Shown here piece after piece: positions 5,268 to 11,568 of a stretch of 11,568 bases of DNA (the stretch's first letter is position 1; each line of letters starts with the position of its first letter). Source of the stretch: Porphyromonadaceae bacterium (GTDB taxonomy: Bacteria; Bacteroidota; Bacteroidia; Bacteroidales; Paludibacteraceae); contig CAJPNS010000062.1 of the NCBI GenBank assembly GCA_905372135.1, positions 1-11,568 on the forward strand. The letters run 5' to 3'. The notes under the pieces are model-generated. The model ran no database searches. It was not told the DNA's origin and was given only the letters and a program-made list of their open reading frames with translations. The position numbers and the translations under genes are program-made.

Positions 5268-6785
5268 TTATTGCTTCACCAGCTTGGCTACCTTGCCATC
5301 GGCGTTTACGGTGTATACTCCTGCAGGCAGGTGCGATACGTCGATGCTTGCCGTATCGGTGGCTTTGGCTACTTCCGTACCATAGATATTATATATGCGT
5401 ATGTTGCGTGCAGATACGGAGAGGTAGAGAGTGTTGCCGACGGGGTTCGGGTAGAGTGTGAGAGCGGGCTCCGCTGAGGCTTCGGCTATGTCGGTAGTAC
5501 CGGCGCAAGCATAAGTTCCGTCAGTCACAATGTTCTTGTCTCCCTTATAGTATTGCACTTTCCAGTTTTTGTCTACGGCATTATCCTTATTGGTAGCAAC
5601 GACTGTATCGTTGTTTGTCGACGTGGGGCTGTGTGCAGGCTGTATCTTACCGAAAAATTTACCGTTTCTGTCGGGCAGCGAGCAGTAGATAGAGTCGAGA
5701 GCCTGAGTCGAGAACCTATTGTCGTAGCAAAAGAATCTACTTAACTCGGTATTCTTGCTTATATCGATACTGCTTATATTATTGATGTAGCAATACAATT
5801 GTGTTAACTTGGTCAACTTCGTTACGTCGATAGAGGTGAGTTTATTCTTGTAGCAAGATACTACCGTAAGCTCAGTGTTGTTCGATAAGTTGAGAGAAGT
5901 AAGCTTATTATCTCCGCAATATATCTCTCTCAGCTTAGTGTTTTGGCTGACATCGAGAGTATCTATCTTATTTACTCCGCAGTATAACTCTTGCAACTCA
6001 GTCAGCTTCGATACATCGATAGAGGTTAGATTATTGGTGCCGCAACCAAGATATTCCAACTTTGGATTGTTGCTTACATTGAGTGTAGATATCTTGTTTT
6101 GAGCACCATATAAGATTCTCAACTTTGTGTTGTTACTTACGTCAAGAGAGTCTATTTCATTGACGTGACAACGTAGCTCATTGAGTTCTGCCATTTTCGA
6201 CACATCGAGAGAAGTAATCTTGTTGTTACTGCAATTAATCTTTTCGAGCATCGTATTTTTGCTTAAATCGAGAGCAGTTAGCTTATTGTCGGAGCAGTCT
6301 AAGAATTTTAGAACAGTATTATTTTTTAAATCGAGTGAGTCTATGTTATTAACAAAGCAATACAGGTCTGTCAACTTCGTCAAGTTCGATACGTCGAGTG
6401 AACTTATCGCATTGTTATAACAAGATAAAACCACCAGTTCCGTATTGTTGCTTACGTCGATAGCGGTAATGTTGTCTTGGTTTTTTCTGCAAAAGAATGC
6501 CGTCAGGTCGCCGTATACAGTCATCGTAGAGTCTCCTGCGGCGAAGCCTATTGCTTTCGAGTGAAGTGTGGTACCCGCCGTCAAGGTGGTATCGAGGCTA
6601 CCGCTTTTAACTCTTACAGGTGTGCTGTCGGCGGCTGCTTTGAAATCGAGTTTGATTACAGAGTCTTTCGTAACTTTAAGGTTGATGAATCGGCTCATAT
6701 TTACTTGTGCCTGAGCCTTGGCGCTTCCAAAAAGCCCTATGGTAAGGGCGAAGAAAAAGAAAAATACAGTTGGTATTCGCTTCAT
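5268..6785 (-). CDS. Secreted leucine-rich-repeat protein with a type IX secretion C-terminal domain
   Basis: The 505-residue product starts with a signal peptide (1 to about 26: MKRIP, a hydrophobic stretch, then AKAQA). A short domain (about 28-92) leads into a leucine-rich-repeat array, residues 92 to about 358: one longer first repeat, eleven exact 21-residue repeats (115-345; consensus T-x-L-x-x-L-x-C-x-x-N-x-[IL]-[TD]-S-L-D-[VL]-S-N-N) and a truncated one. The cap region (360-430, with SLPDRNG and KNWKVQY) resembles other Bacteroidota LRR proteins such as the internalin-J-like protein of Porphyromonas. Residues 440-505 form a Por/T9SS sorting domain: LYPNPVGNTLYL, IRIYNIYGTEV, LPAGVYTV, ending KLVKQ. 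The protein should cross the outer membrane by T9SS and be released or anchored on the surface; such proteins often act in adhesion or biofilm formation, which is only an inference here. It has its own promoter and terminator. Confidence 0.88.
   Translation of the reverse strand: MKRIPTVFFFFFALTIGLFGSAKAQAQVNMSRFINLKVTKDSVIKLDFKAAADSTPVRVKSGSLDTTLTAGTTLHSKAIGFAAGDSTMTVYGDLTAFFCRKNQDNITAIDVSNNTELVVLSCYNNAISSLDVSNLTKLTDLYCFVNNIDSLDLKNNTVLKFLDCSDNKLTALDLSKNTMLEKINCSNNKITSLDVSKMAELNELRCHVNEIDSLDVSNNTKLRILYGAQNKISTLNVSNNPKLEYLGCGTNNLTSIDVSKLTELQELYCGVNKIDTLDVSQNTKLREIYCGDNKLTSLNLSNNTELTVVSCYKNKLTSIDVTKLTKLTQLYCYINNISSIDISKNTELSRFFCYDNRFSTQALDSIYCSLPDRNGKFFGKIQPAHSPTSTNNDTVVATNKDNAVDKNWKVQYYKGDKNIVTDGTYACAGTTDIAEASAEPALTLYPNPVGNTLYLSVSARNIRIYNIYGTEVAKATDTASIDVSHLPAGVYTVNADGKVAKLVKQ
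5712..6443 (-). repeat. 63-bp LRR coding repeats arranged in 189-bp super-repeats
   Basis: Each LRR is exactly 21 codons (63 bp), and the array also repeats every third unit. Units at residues 115-135, 178-198, 241-261 and 304-324 end in SNL, SKM, SKL and TKL instead of the usual SNN-type ending. The units that follow (136-156, 199-219, 262-282, 325-345) share [VI]-N-x-I-[DS]-[ST]-[LI]-D and end in NN, QN or KN. The third units (157-177, 220-240, 283-303) form their own group. This gives three full 63-residue super-repeats plus a partial fourth, consistent with growth by duplication of three-repeat blocks. Confidence 0.7.
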
Positions 6786-7037
6786 ACTTTAGTGTTGATA
6801 TTTAAATTATTAATTTTATTTTATATATTTGTCTGCTTGTATCGATATTGTAAATACTGGTTTTACGGGCGGCAAAATTAGTGTATTTTTTTTGCACAAC
6901 AACAGCGAGGAGGTCGATTTTTGAATAGTTTAAGAGATGTGCGGTGTTGCAGTTGGTGCATTAACGGTTTTTAATTAGAGGTGTTGTGTTTTAGGGGTTA
7001 GGTGGTAGGTTTGGGAATGTAGTGCTGAAACAAAAAA
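6786..7037. other. Intergenic region with no gene, including a G-rich tract
   Basis: This spacer lies between the LRR gene start and the S9 peptidase terminator. It holds the LRR promoter (6873-6902) and, further right, an unusual G/T-rich plus-strand stretch with runs GGGG, GG, GG, GG and GGG at 6994-7015, enough for a two-layer G-quadruplex. I found no credible ORF, tRNA or terminator in 6903-7031. Confidence 0.4.
6873..6902 (-). promoter_or_regulatory. Promoter of the LRR gene
   Basis: On the minus strand TTGTTG (6902-6897) precedes TAATTTTG (6880-6873) by 16 nt, close to the Bacteroidota -33/-7 arrangement (about 19 nt if the first TTG is used). The leader to the ATG would be about 80 nt, longer than for the other genes here, AT-rich and without a Shine-Dalgarno sequence. 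Confidence 0.5.
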
Positions 7038-7062
7038 GGGACGAACCCACAAGGCTCGCCCC
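7032..7062 (-). terminator. Intrinsic terminator of the S9 peptidase gene
   Basis: As minus-strand RNA, 7062-7038 forms a fully paired 10-bp stem (GGGGCGAGCC with GGUUCGUCCC, including G-U pairs) around a 5-nt loop, followed by UUUUUU. On the plus strand the same arms have two A-C mismatches, so it is oriented to end the peptidase transcript, whose stop lies about 32 bp upstream. Its distal arm resembles that of the LRR gene terminator. Confidence 0.8.
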
Positions 7063-7093
7063 CATTTTGTAACTGAAACGTACCGTACCGCGT

Positions 7094-9286
7094 TTACTTA
7101 AACTTCATTCCCAGATTCCACATTATAAACGAATAGACGTCGGTCTCTTCCTCTATCACCTTTGTAATCGGCTTGCCACCGCCGTGTCCGGCTTTGGTGT
7201 CGATACGGATAAGCTTGGGAGCGTCGCCCGTATTGGAGGCTTGCAGCTGAGCGGCATATTTGAATGAGTGTGCCGGTACTACACGGTCGTCGTGGTCGGC
7301 GGTAGTGATGAGGATAGCGGGATACGGCGTACCGTCGTTCTTGATGTTATGAAGCGGCGAGTATGCTTTCAGATACCGATACATCTCTTGTGAGTCGTCG
7401 CTGCGACCGTAGTCTGAAGCCCAGTTCCAACCGATAGTAAAGAGATGATAACGAAGCATATCCATCACACCTACCTCAGGTATGGCTACTCTGAACAGGT
7501 CGGGACGCTGATTGGTAACGGCACCCACGAGCAAACCGCCGTTAGAGCCGCCGTTGATGGCAAGGTGCTCGGCAGAGGTGTATTTCTCTTTTACGAGAAA
7601 TTCGGCAGCAGCGATAAAGTCGTCGAACACGTTCTGTTTGTTCATCTTGGTGCCTGCTATGTGCCACTCTTCGCCATATTCGCCACCGCCTCTGAGGTTA
7701 GCCATCACATATATGCCGCCGTTTTCGATGAATGGCAGACGGAATGTAGAGAACGAAGGACGAAGCGATATGTTGAACCCCCCATAACCGTAGAGCAGAG
7801 TGGGGTTTTTGCCGTTTTTCTTCAAACCTTTTTTATAAACCAAAAACATCGGTACGCGTGTGCCGTCTTTGGAGGTGTAGAAGAGCTGTTCGGTAGTATA
7901 ATCTTCGGGGTTGAACTTCACTTTCGGTTCGATATACTTCTCCGACTTGTTGGCTTCGATATCGTATTTGAAGATTGTCGTCGGGTAGGTGAAAGATGTG
8001 AAAGCGTAGAATATCTCTTTCTCTTTCTTGTCGTAGCTGAACGAAGCTGTACCGAATGTGGGGAACTCTATCTCACGCTCGCGTTTGCCATCTACCGAAT
8101 ACACATACGAGCGTACAGATGCGTCTTTATCGTACGACACTATCATTTTGCCGTTGGTGAAGCCTGCCGATAGCAGCACGTTTTCCGACTCGGGTATTAC
8201 GTCTGTCCAGTTTTCGATTTTGGGGTTCGCTATATCGCCCTTCATCAGTTTGTATTTGGGGGCTTTGTAGTTGGTCAGCACGTAGAATGTGTCGCCTATC
8301 ATATCTACGACGGTATAATCGTAAGAGTCGTCCGAAGCTATTTCCATCATAGAAGGAGATTCTGCTATATGAAAGGGACATATCATTATTCCTTCTTCTG
8401 AGGAGGGTTCTGGAGATATTTTTTTGACTTTTAATTTGAAACTTTGGACGAATAGACGGTTGCCCAAGGCGGCACCGCCTTCATAGACGAATACGGCGTT
8501 TTCTTCCTCGGGTACGGACGACGAGTAGAAACGTTTCGGATAATTCTTGTTTTCGTAGAACAGTTTGTCTGCTCTCTGTGCCGTACCTATTTTGTGATAA
8601 AAAATCTTGTGATATTCGTTTACGTTAGAGAACTCTTTGCCTTTCTTCGGTGCGTCGTATGCTGAGTAAAAGAATCCGTTGCCACACCACGAAACGGACG
8701 AAAATTTAGCCCACTCTATCTTGTCTTGCGTCAGACTGCGGGTAGCCAGATCCATCACGTAAATCTCTTCCCAGTCGCTTCCGGAGCGAGATATCGCGTA
8801 CGACATATACTTGCCGTCTCTCGAAAATTTGATACCTTTGAGAGCCACAGTGCCGTCGTCGGATAGTTTGTTGGGGTCGAGCAATACCTGTGCTTCGCCG
8901 TCGAGCGTATTTTTTACGTAGAGGACACTCTGATTCTGCAGACCGTCGTTTTTGAAGAAATAATACTTGCCCTTTTCGATGAAGGGTACTCCGATTTTTT
9001 CGTAATTGGCAAGTTCCGTAAGACGATTTTTGAGGTTTTCTCTGAACGGTATCTTTGCCAGATAGTCTTGTGTAACCTTGTTCTGTGCTGCCACCCATTC
9101 TTTGGTTTCGGCAGAAGTGTCGTTTTCGAGCCAAGCGTAAGGCTCAGCCACAGTATCGCCGTAATAGACGTGGAAAGAGTCTGTCTTGGCAGTTTCGGGG
9201 TATACGATAGCCTCCTGTCGGGGCTGCTTCTGCCCACAGGCAAACAACAATGCAGTTGCCATAATTAAAACTGAAAATTTTTTCAT
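7094..9286 (-). CDS. Prolyl oligopeptidase family (S9) serine peptidase, predicted lipoprotein
   Basis: The 730-residue protein begins with a lipoprotein signal peptide (lipobox LFAC, Cys17), so it should be exported and lipid-anchored, not cytoplasmic as many prolyl oligopeptidases are. Residues about 25-80 match the family's N-terminal helix region (YPETAKTDSFHVYYGDTVAEPYAWLE), about 80-450 form the seven-bladed propeller, and 455-730 the alpha/beta-hydrolase domain. Catalytic residues are visible: Ser581 in GGSNGG, the Asp pair 666-667 in ADHDDRVVP, and His701 in AGHGGG. Such enzymes cleave short peptides, typically after proline, and fit a peptide-using anaerobe. Residues about 284-316 look like an insertion in the propeller, with codon use unlike the rest of the gene. 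The gene stands alone, with its own terminator and a -7 element divergent from panB. Confidence 0.9.
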   Translation of the reverse strand: MKKFSVLIMATALLFACGQKQPRQEAIVYPETAKTDSFHVYYGDTVAEPYAWLENDTSAETKEWVAAQNKVTQDYLAKIPFRENLKNRLTELANYEKIGVPFIEKGKYYFFKNDGLQNQSVLYVKNTLDGEAQVLLDPNKLSDDGTVALKGIKFSRDGKYMSYAISRSGSDWEEIYVMDLATRSLTQDKIEWAKFSSVSWCGNGFFYSAYDAPKKGKEFSNVNEYHKIFYHKIGTAQRADKLFYENKNYPKRFYSSSVPEEENAVFVYEGGAALGNRLFVQSFKLKVKKISPEPSSEEGIMICPFHIAESPSMMEIASDDSYDYTVVDMIGDTFYVLTNYKAPKYKLMKGDIANPKIENWTDVIPESENVLLSAGFTNGKMIVSYDKDASVRSYVYSVDGKREREIEFPTFGTASFSYDKKEKEIFYAFTSFTYPTTIFKYDIEANKSEKYIEPKVKFNPEDYTTEQLFYTSKDGTRVPMFLVYKKGLKKNGKNPTLLYGYGGFNISLRPSFSTFRLPFIENGGIYVMANLRGGGEYGEEWHIAGTKMNKQNVFDDFIAAAEFLVKEKYTSAEHLAINGGSNGGLLVGAVTNQRPDLFRVAIPEVGVMDMLRYHLFTIGWNWASDYGRSDDSQEMYRYLKAYSPLHNIKNDGTPYPAILITTADHDDRVVPAHSFKYAAQLQASNTGDAPKLIRIDTKAGHGGGKPITKVIEEETDVYSFIMWNLGMKFK
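8339..8437 (-). other. Apparent in-frame insertion within the S9 peptidase gene
   Basis: This part encodes residues 284-316 (KLKVKKISPEPSSEEG...ESPSMM), between LFVQSF and IASDDSYDYTVVD, which family members usually join by a short loop. Its serine codons are TCT, TCC and TCA, with none of the TCG common elsewhere in the gene. It contains nested inverted repeats: AGAAGGA/TCCTTCT (8351-8357 and 8390-8396) around ATATG/CATAT (8367-8371 and 8379-8383). The boundaries are approximate. Confidence 0.4.
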
Positions 9287-9352
9287 AAAAAACTACTTTT
9301 ACTATATAAAACGATTGAATTATTATTTTTTTCTCTGCAACTAATGAAAACA

Positions 9353-9360
9353 CAAAGGTA
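9353..9360 (-). promoter_or_regulatory. -7 promoter element of the S9 peptidase gene
   Basis: TACCTTTG on the minus strand is an exact TAnnTTTG match about 66 nt upstream of the ATG at 9286. No convincing -33 TTG is seen at the expected distance. It faces away from the panB element at 9426-9433. Confidence 0.5.
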
Positions 9361-9397
9361 TAAAAAAATACGTGATATCTGCTGCTCGGATGCGATA

Positions 9398-9433
9398 TTG
9401 TCTCTACGGAATAGGAATATTGTTGTACCTTTG
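9398..9433 (+). promoter_or_regulatory. Promoter of panB
   Basis: TACCTTTG at 9426-9433 is an exact -7 match, 40 nt before the panB ATG. A TTG at 9398-9400 could be the -33, but its 25-nt spacing is a little longer than usual. The leader shows no Shine-Dalgarno sequence and no recognised riboswitch. Confidence 0.5.
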
Positions 9434-9473
9434 TCGTCTGAATACGAAACATTAAATCTACTACACTACGAAA

Positions 9474-10292
9474 ATGTCTATACACACACTCGACGATAGT
9501 CGAAAGGTTACTACTTTCCGCCTGAGCGAAATGAAAGAGCGTGGCGAGAAAATATCTATGCTCACCGCCTACGATTACACGATGGCGGGTATCATCGACC
9601 GAGCAGGCGTCGACGTAATACTCGTAGGCGACTCCGCCTCCAACGTAATGGCAGGCAATATCACCACTCTGCCTATGACACTCGACCAGATGATATACCA
9701 CGGCAAGTCGGTGATGAAAGCCGTAAAACGTGCCTTGGTAGTGGTCGATATGCCTTTCGGCACATATCAGGGCAATTCGAAAGAAGCCTTAGCCTCGGCT
9801 ATACGTATAATGAAAGAGACACACGCCGACTGTATCAAGATAGAGGGCGGAGTAGAAATCATCGAGAGCCTGCAACGCATACTTACGGCAGGGATACCTG
9901 TGATGGGTCATCTGGGGCTTATGCCGCAGTCTATCAACAAATACGGTACTTACGCCGTGCGTGCCACCGCAAAAGACGAAGCCGAGAAACTCATTGCCGA
10001 CGCTCACGCTCTGGAAAAAGCAGGTTGCTTCGCTCTGGTATTGGAGAAAATACCTGCTGCACTCGGAGAGCAAGTGGCACGCGAACTAAAAATCCCCGTA
10101 ATCGGTATCGGAGCTGGCAAGACCGACGGACAGGTGCTCGTCCTCCACGATATGCTGGGTATGACACAAGACTTCTCGCCCCGATTCCTACGCCGATATG
10201 CCGACCTTAACGCTATTATGACCGAGGCGGTGCAGAGTTATGTAGCCGATGTCAAAAACTCCGATTTCCCAAACGAAGAGGAGTGGTATTAA
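9474..10292 (+). CDS. panB: 3-Methyl-2-oxobutanoate hydroxymethyltransferase (PanB)
   Basis: PanB (272 residues, normal length) transfers a hydroxymethyl group from 5,10-methylenetetrahydrofolate to alpha-ketoisovalerate, giving ketopantoate, the first step of pantothenate and CoA synthesis in the cytoplasm. The family signatures are intact: KISMLTAYDYTMA near the N terminus, LVGDSASNV with Asp53, VVVDMPFGTYQ with Asp92, CIKIEGG with Glu124 (the Mg2+/substrate ligands), GHLGLMPQS, and the catalytic Glu191 in LVLEKIPA, followed by GIGAG. The ATG at 9474 gives the family's usual N terminus. The next gene follows after 33 bp on the same strand with no terminator between, so the two are probably co-transcribed. 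No other pan genes are in the window. Confidence 0.97.
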   Translation: MSIHTLDDSRKVTTFRLSEMKERGEKISMLTAYDYTMAGIIDRAGVDVILVGDSASNVMAGNITTLPMTLDQMIYHGKSVMKAVKRALVVVDMPFGTYQGNSKEALASAIRIMKETHADCIKIEGGVEIIESLQRILTAGIPVMGHLGLMPQSINKYGTYAVRATAKDEAEKLIADAHALEKAGCFALVLEKIPAALGEQVARELKIPVIGIGAGKTDGQVLVLHDMLGMTQDFSPRFLRRYADLNAIMTEAVQSYVADVKNSDFPNEEEWY

Positions 10293-10325
10293 TATATTAT
10301 ATATTGTAACGCCTCTCCTAAAAGA

Positions 10326-11384
10326 ATGATTATCGACGACAAATACTACGAAGACGACGAGCCGGGCGACGACTCTCAGCCTAAGCCCGACTTGTACGAA
10401 CATCACCGTATCGTAGTAGACAAAGGTCAGGGGCTTATACGTATCGACAAATATCTGACCAATCTGCTTGGCGGAGTCTCGCGCACAAGATTTCAGAATG
10501 CTGCGGATTTCGGCTTTATCACTGTCAACGGAGAGACTGTAAAATCGAGTTATCGCGTCAAACCACTCGACGAGATAGTAATATCGCTCGAAACGCCTCC
10601 GAGCGACTATACGATAGTACCGCAAGACATACCGCTATCGGTAGTATTCGAAGACGACGATATTATGGTCGTCAACAAAACACCCGATATGGTGGTACAC
10701 CCCGGTGTGGGCAACCTCGACGGCACGCTGCTCAACGCCATCGCTTGGTATCTGAGAGACAATCCCAAATTCGACGTCAATAATCCTCGTGTGGGGCTTG
10801 TACACCGTATCGATAAAGACACCTCGGGGCTACTGCTCATAGCCAAAAACGAACAGGCAAAGTCGTTCCTTGGCAAGCAGTTCCAAGACAAGACTACGAA
10901 GCGAACCTACAACGCTCTGGTATGGGGCATAGTCAAAGACGACACCGGCACCGTCGACGGCGCATTGGCTCGAAATCCGAAAGACAGAATGCAATTCTGC
11001 GTCTTCGACCCCGACGAAAACCCGTTGGCAAAACACGCCGTTACTCATTACAGGGTATTGCGTAGATTCAAGTATACCACCCTCTTGGAGTGCAACCTCG
11101 AGACGGGGCGTACTCACCAGATACGAGTACACATGAAACATATCGGGCATACGCTATTCAACGACGAACGTTACGGCGGCAACGAGATACTCTTCGGCGA
11201 ACGAACGGCGAAGTACAAACAGTTTGTCGGCAACTGCTTCGAGGTGTGTCCACGGCAGGCTCTGCACGCCAAAACACTTGGTTTTGTACACCCCACTACG
11301 GGCGAAGAGTTGTTTTTCGACACCGAACTGCCCCACGACTTCCAAGCTCTGCTCGACAAATGGGAGCGCTACTCACTCGCCTGA
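10326..11384 (+). CDS. RluD-type pseudouridine synthase (RluA family)
   Basis: This 352-residue protein has an acidic N-terminal extension (residues 1 to about 25), then an S4 RNA-binding domain (about 35-95: RIDKYLTNLLGGVSRTRFQNAADFGFITVNG) and an RluA-family catalytic domain (about 100-345). The active-site motif is HRIDKDTSGLLLIAK, with catalytic Asp163; VVNKTPDMVVHPG and GRTHQIRVHM (about 261-270) are further family blocks. The S4 plus RluA layout is that of RluD, which makes pseudouridines in 23S rRNA helix 69, but RluC and RluA-type enzymes look similar, so the exact target is not certain. It probably shares the panB transcript. No terminator is obvious after its stop. Confidence 0.9.
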   Translation: MIIDDKYYEDDEPGDDSQPKPDLYEHHRIVVDKGQGLIRIDKYLTNLLGGVSRTRFQNAADFGFITVNGETVKSSYRVKPLDEIVISLETPPSDYTIVPQDIPLSVVFEDDDIMVVNKTPDMVVHPGVGNLDGTLLNAIAWYLRDNPKFDVNNPRVGLVHRIDKDTSGLLLIAKNEQAKSFLGKQFQDKTTKRTYNALVWGIVKDDTGTVDGALARNPKDRMQFCVFDPDENPLAKHAVTHYRVLRRFKYTTLLECNLETGRTHQIRVHMKHIGHTLFNDERYGGNEILFGERTAKYKQFVGNCFEVCPRQALHAKTLGFVHPTTGEELFFDTELPHDFQALLDKWERYSLA

Positions 11385-11434
11385 TTATTTGTAGATGTCG
11401 GGATGAAGTGTCGGTACAATCGATAAAAATTGAT

Positions 11435-11442
11435 TACCTTTG
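11435..11442 (+). promoter_or_regulatory. -7 promoter element of the right-edge gene
   Basis: TACCTTTG is an exact TAnnTTTG match 45 nt before the ATG at 11488, so the last gene probably has its own promoter even though no terminator separates it from the upstream pair. A -33 TTG at normal spacing is not clear. Confidence 0.5.
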
Positions 11443-11487
11443 CGCGTTATAAAATACATTTACATACAACTAAAAAAGTATTGTTTT

Positions 11488-11568
11488 ATGAAGAAATCGT
11501 TTTTTGTTATTATGGCAGCATTTACACTTTTTTCTTTCGGCAGAAAGGCTTCTGTATCAGACCTGAAG
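11488..11568 (+). CDS. Start of an exported protein, cut by the right edge
   Basis: Twenty-seven codons are present, open to the end of the window. They begin MKKSFFVIMAAFTLFSFG, which reads as a signal peptide (two lysines, then a hydrophobic stretch), followed by RKASVSDLK. The -7 element at 11435-11442 supports this start. Too little is present to name a family; a periplasmic or surface protein is the most that can be said. Confidence 0.65.
   Translation, partial: MKKSFFVIMAAFTLFSFGRKASVSDLK

Noticed and set aside
5712..6443. Regular 63-bp periodicity that could suggest a CRISPR array or satellite
   Set aside because: The period is exactly 21 codons in one long frame, repeats are diverged at silent and coding positions, there are no unique spacers, and the product is a clear LRR protein.
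9144..9701. A 185-codon minus-strand ORF spanning the peptidase start and panB start
   Set aside because: It overlaps two well-supported genes and their promoters, and its predicted protein shows no motif; it is a chance open frame.
11418..11435. Imperfect inverted repeat AATCGAT/ATTGATT before the right-edge gene
   Set aside because: It has a mismatch in short AT-rich arms and is within what chance would give; it overlaps the -7 element only at its edge.

Overview
The window looks like chromosomal DNA of an anaerobic Bacteroidales bacterium (phylum Bacteroidota), plausibly close to the Porphyromonadaceae. I infer this from four things: a secreted Cys/Asn-type leucine-rich-repeat protein ending in a type IX secretion (T9SS) sorting domain, a PycB/OadA-type carboxyltransferase, Bacteroidota-style promoters (-7 TAnnTTTG, sometimes with a -33 TTG/TTTG) in front of most genes, and starts without Shine-Dalgarno sequences. 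No tRNA, rRNA, IS element, prophage or CRISPR array is visible.

Layout. Bases 1-350 are a divergent promoter region: a minus-strand gene probably begins near base 58 and leaves the window, and a plus-strand promoter drives rmuC (352-1671), followed 2 bp later by a P-loop NTPase gene resembling the aminomutase-reactivase (KamB-like) family (1674-2720). That pair converges, with a 7-bp overlap, on yraN (2714-3112, minus). Upstream of yraN and also on the minus strand are a PycB/OadA-like carboxyltransferase (3221-5002), a T9SS-exported LRR protein (5268-6785) and an S9 prolyl oligopeptidase-family lipoprotein (7094-9286). Each of these three ends in a recognisable hairpin terminator, and each of the four minus-strand genes has its own -7 element, so they look like single-gene transcription units. 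At 9287-9473 transcription diverges again: panB (9474-10292) and an RluD-type pseudouridine synthase gene (10326-11384) form a plus-strand pair, and a gene for an exported protein begins at 11488 and runs off the right edge.

Function. Most genes are independent housekeeping functions: DNA maintenance (rmuC, yraN), pantothenate/CoA synthesis (panB), RNA modification (rluD type), C3/C4 carboxylate metabolism (pycB-like) and surface or periplasmic peptide and adhesion functions (S9 lipoprotein, LRR protein). I see no convincing new multigene system. The points most worth a second look are internal: the carboxyltransferase has a C-terminal biotinyl-like domain without the biotin-accepting lysine; the LRR gene carries a 63-residue (three-LRR) super-repeat; the S9 peptidase contains an apparent in-frame insertion of about 30 codons around a palindrome; and several perfect inverted repeats sit on or next to promoters.
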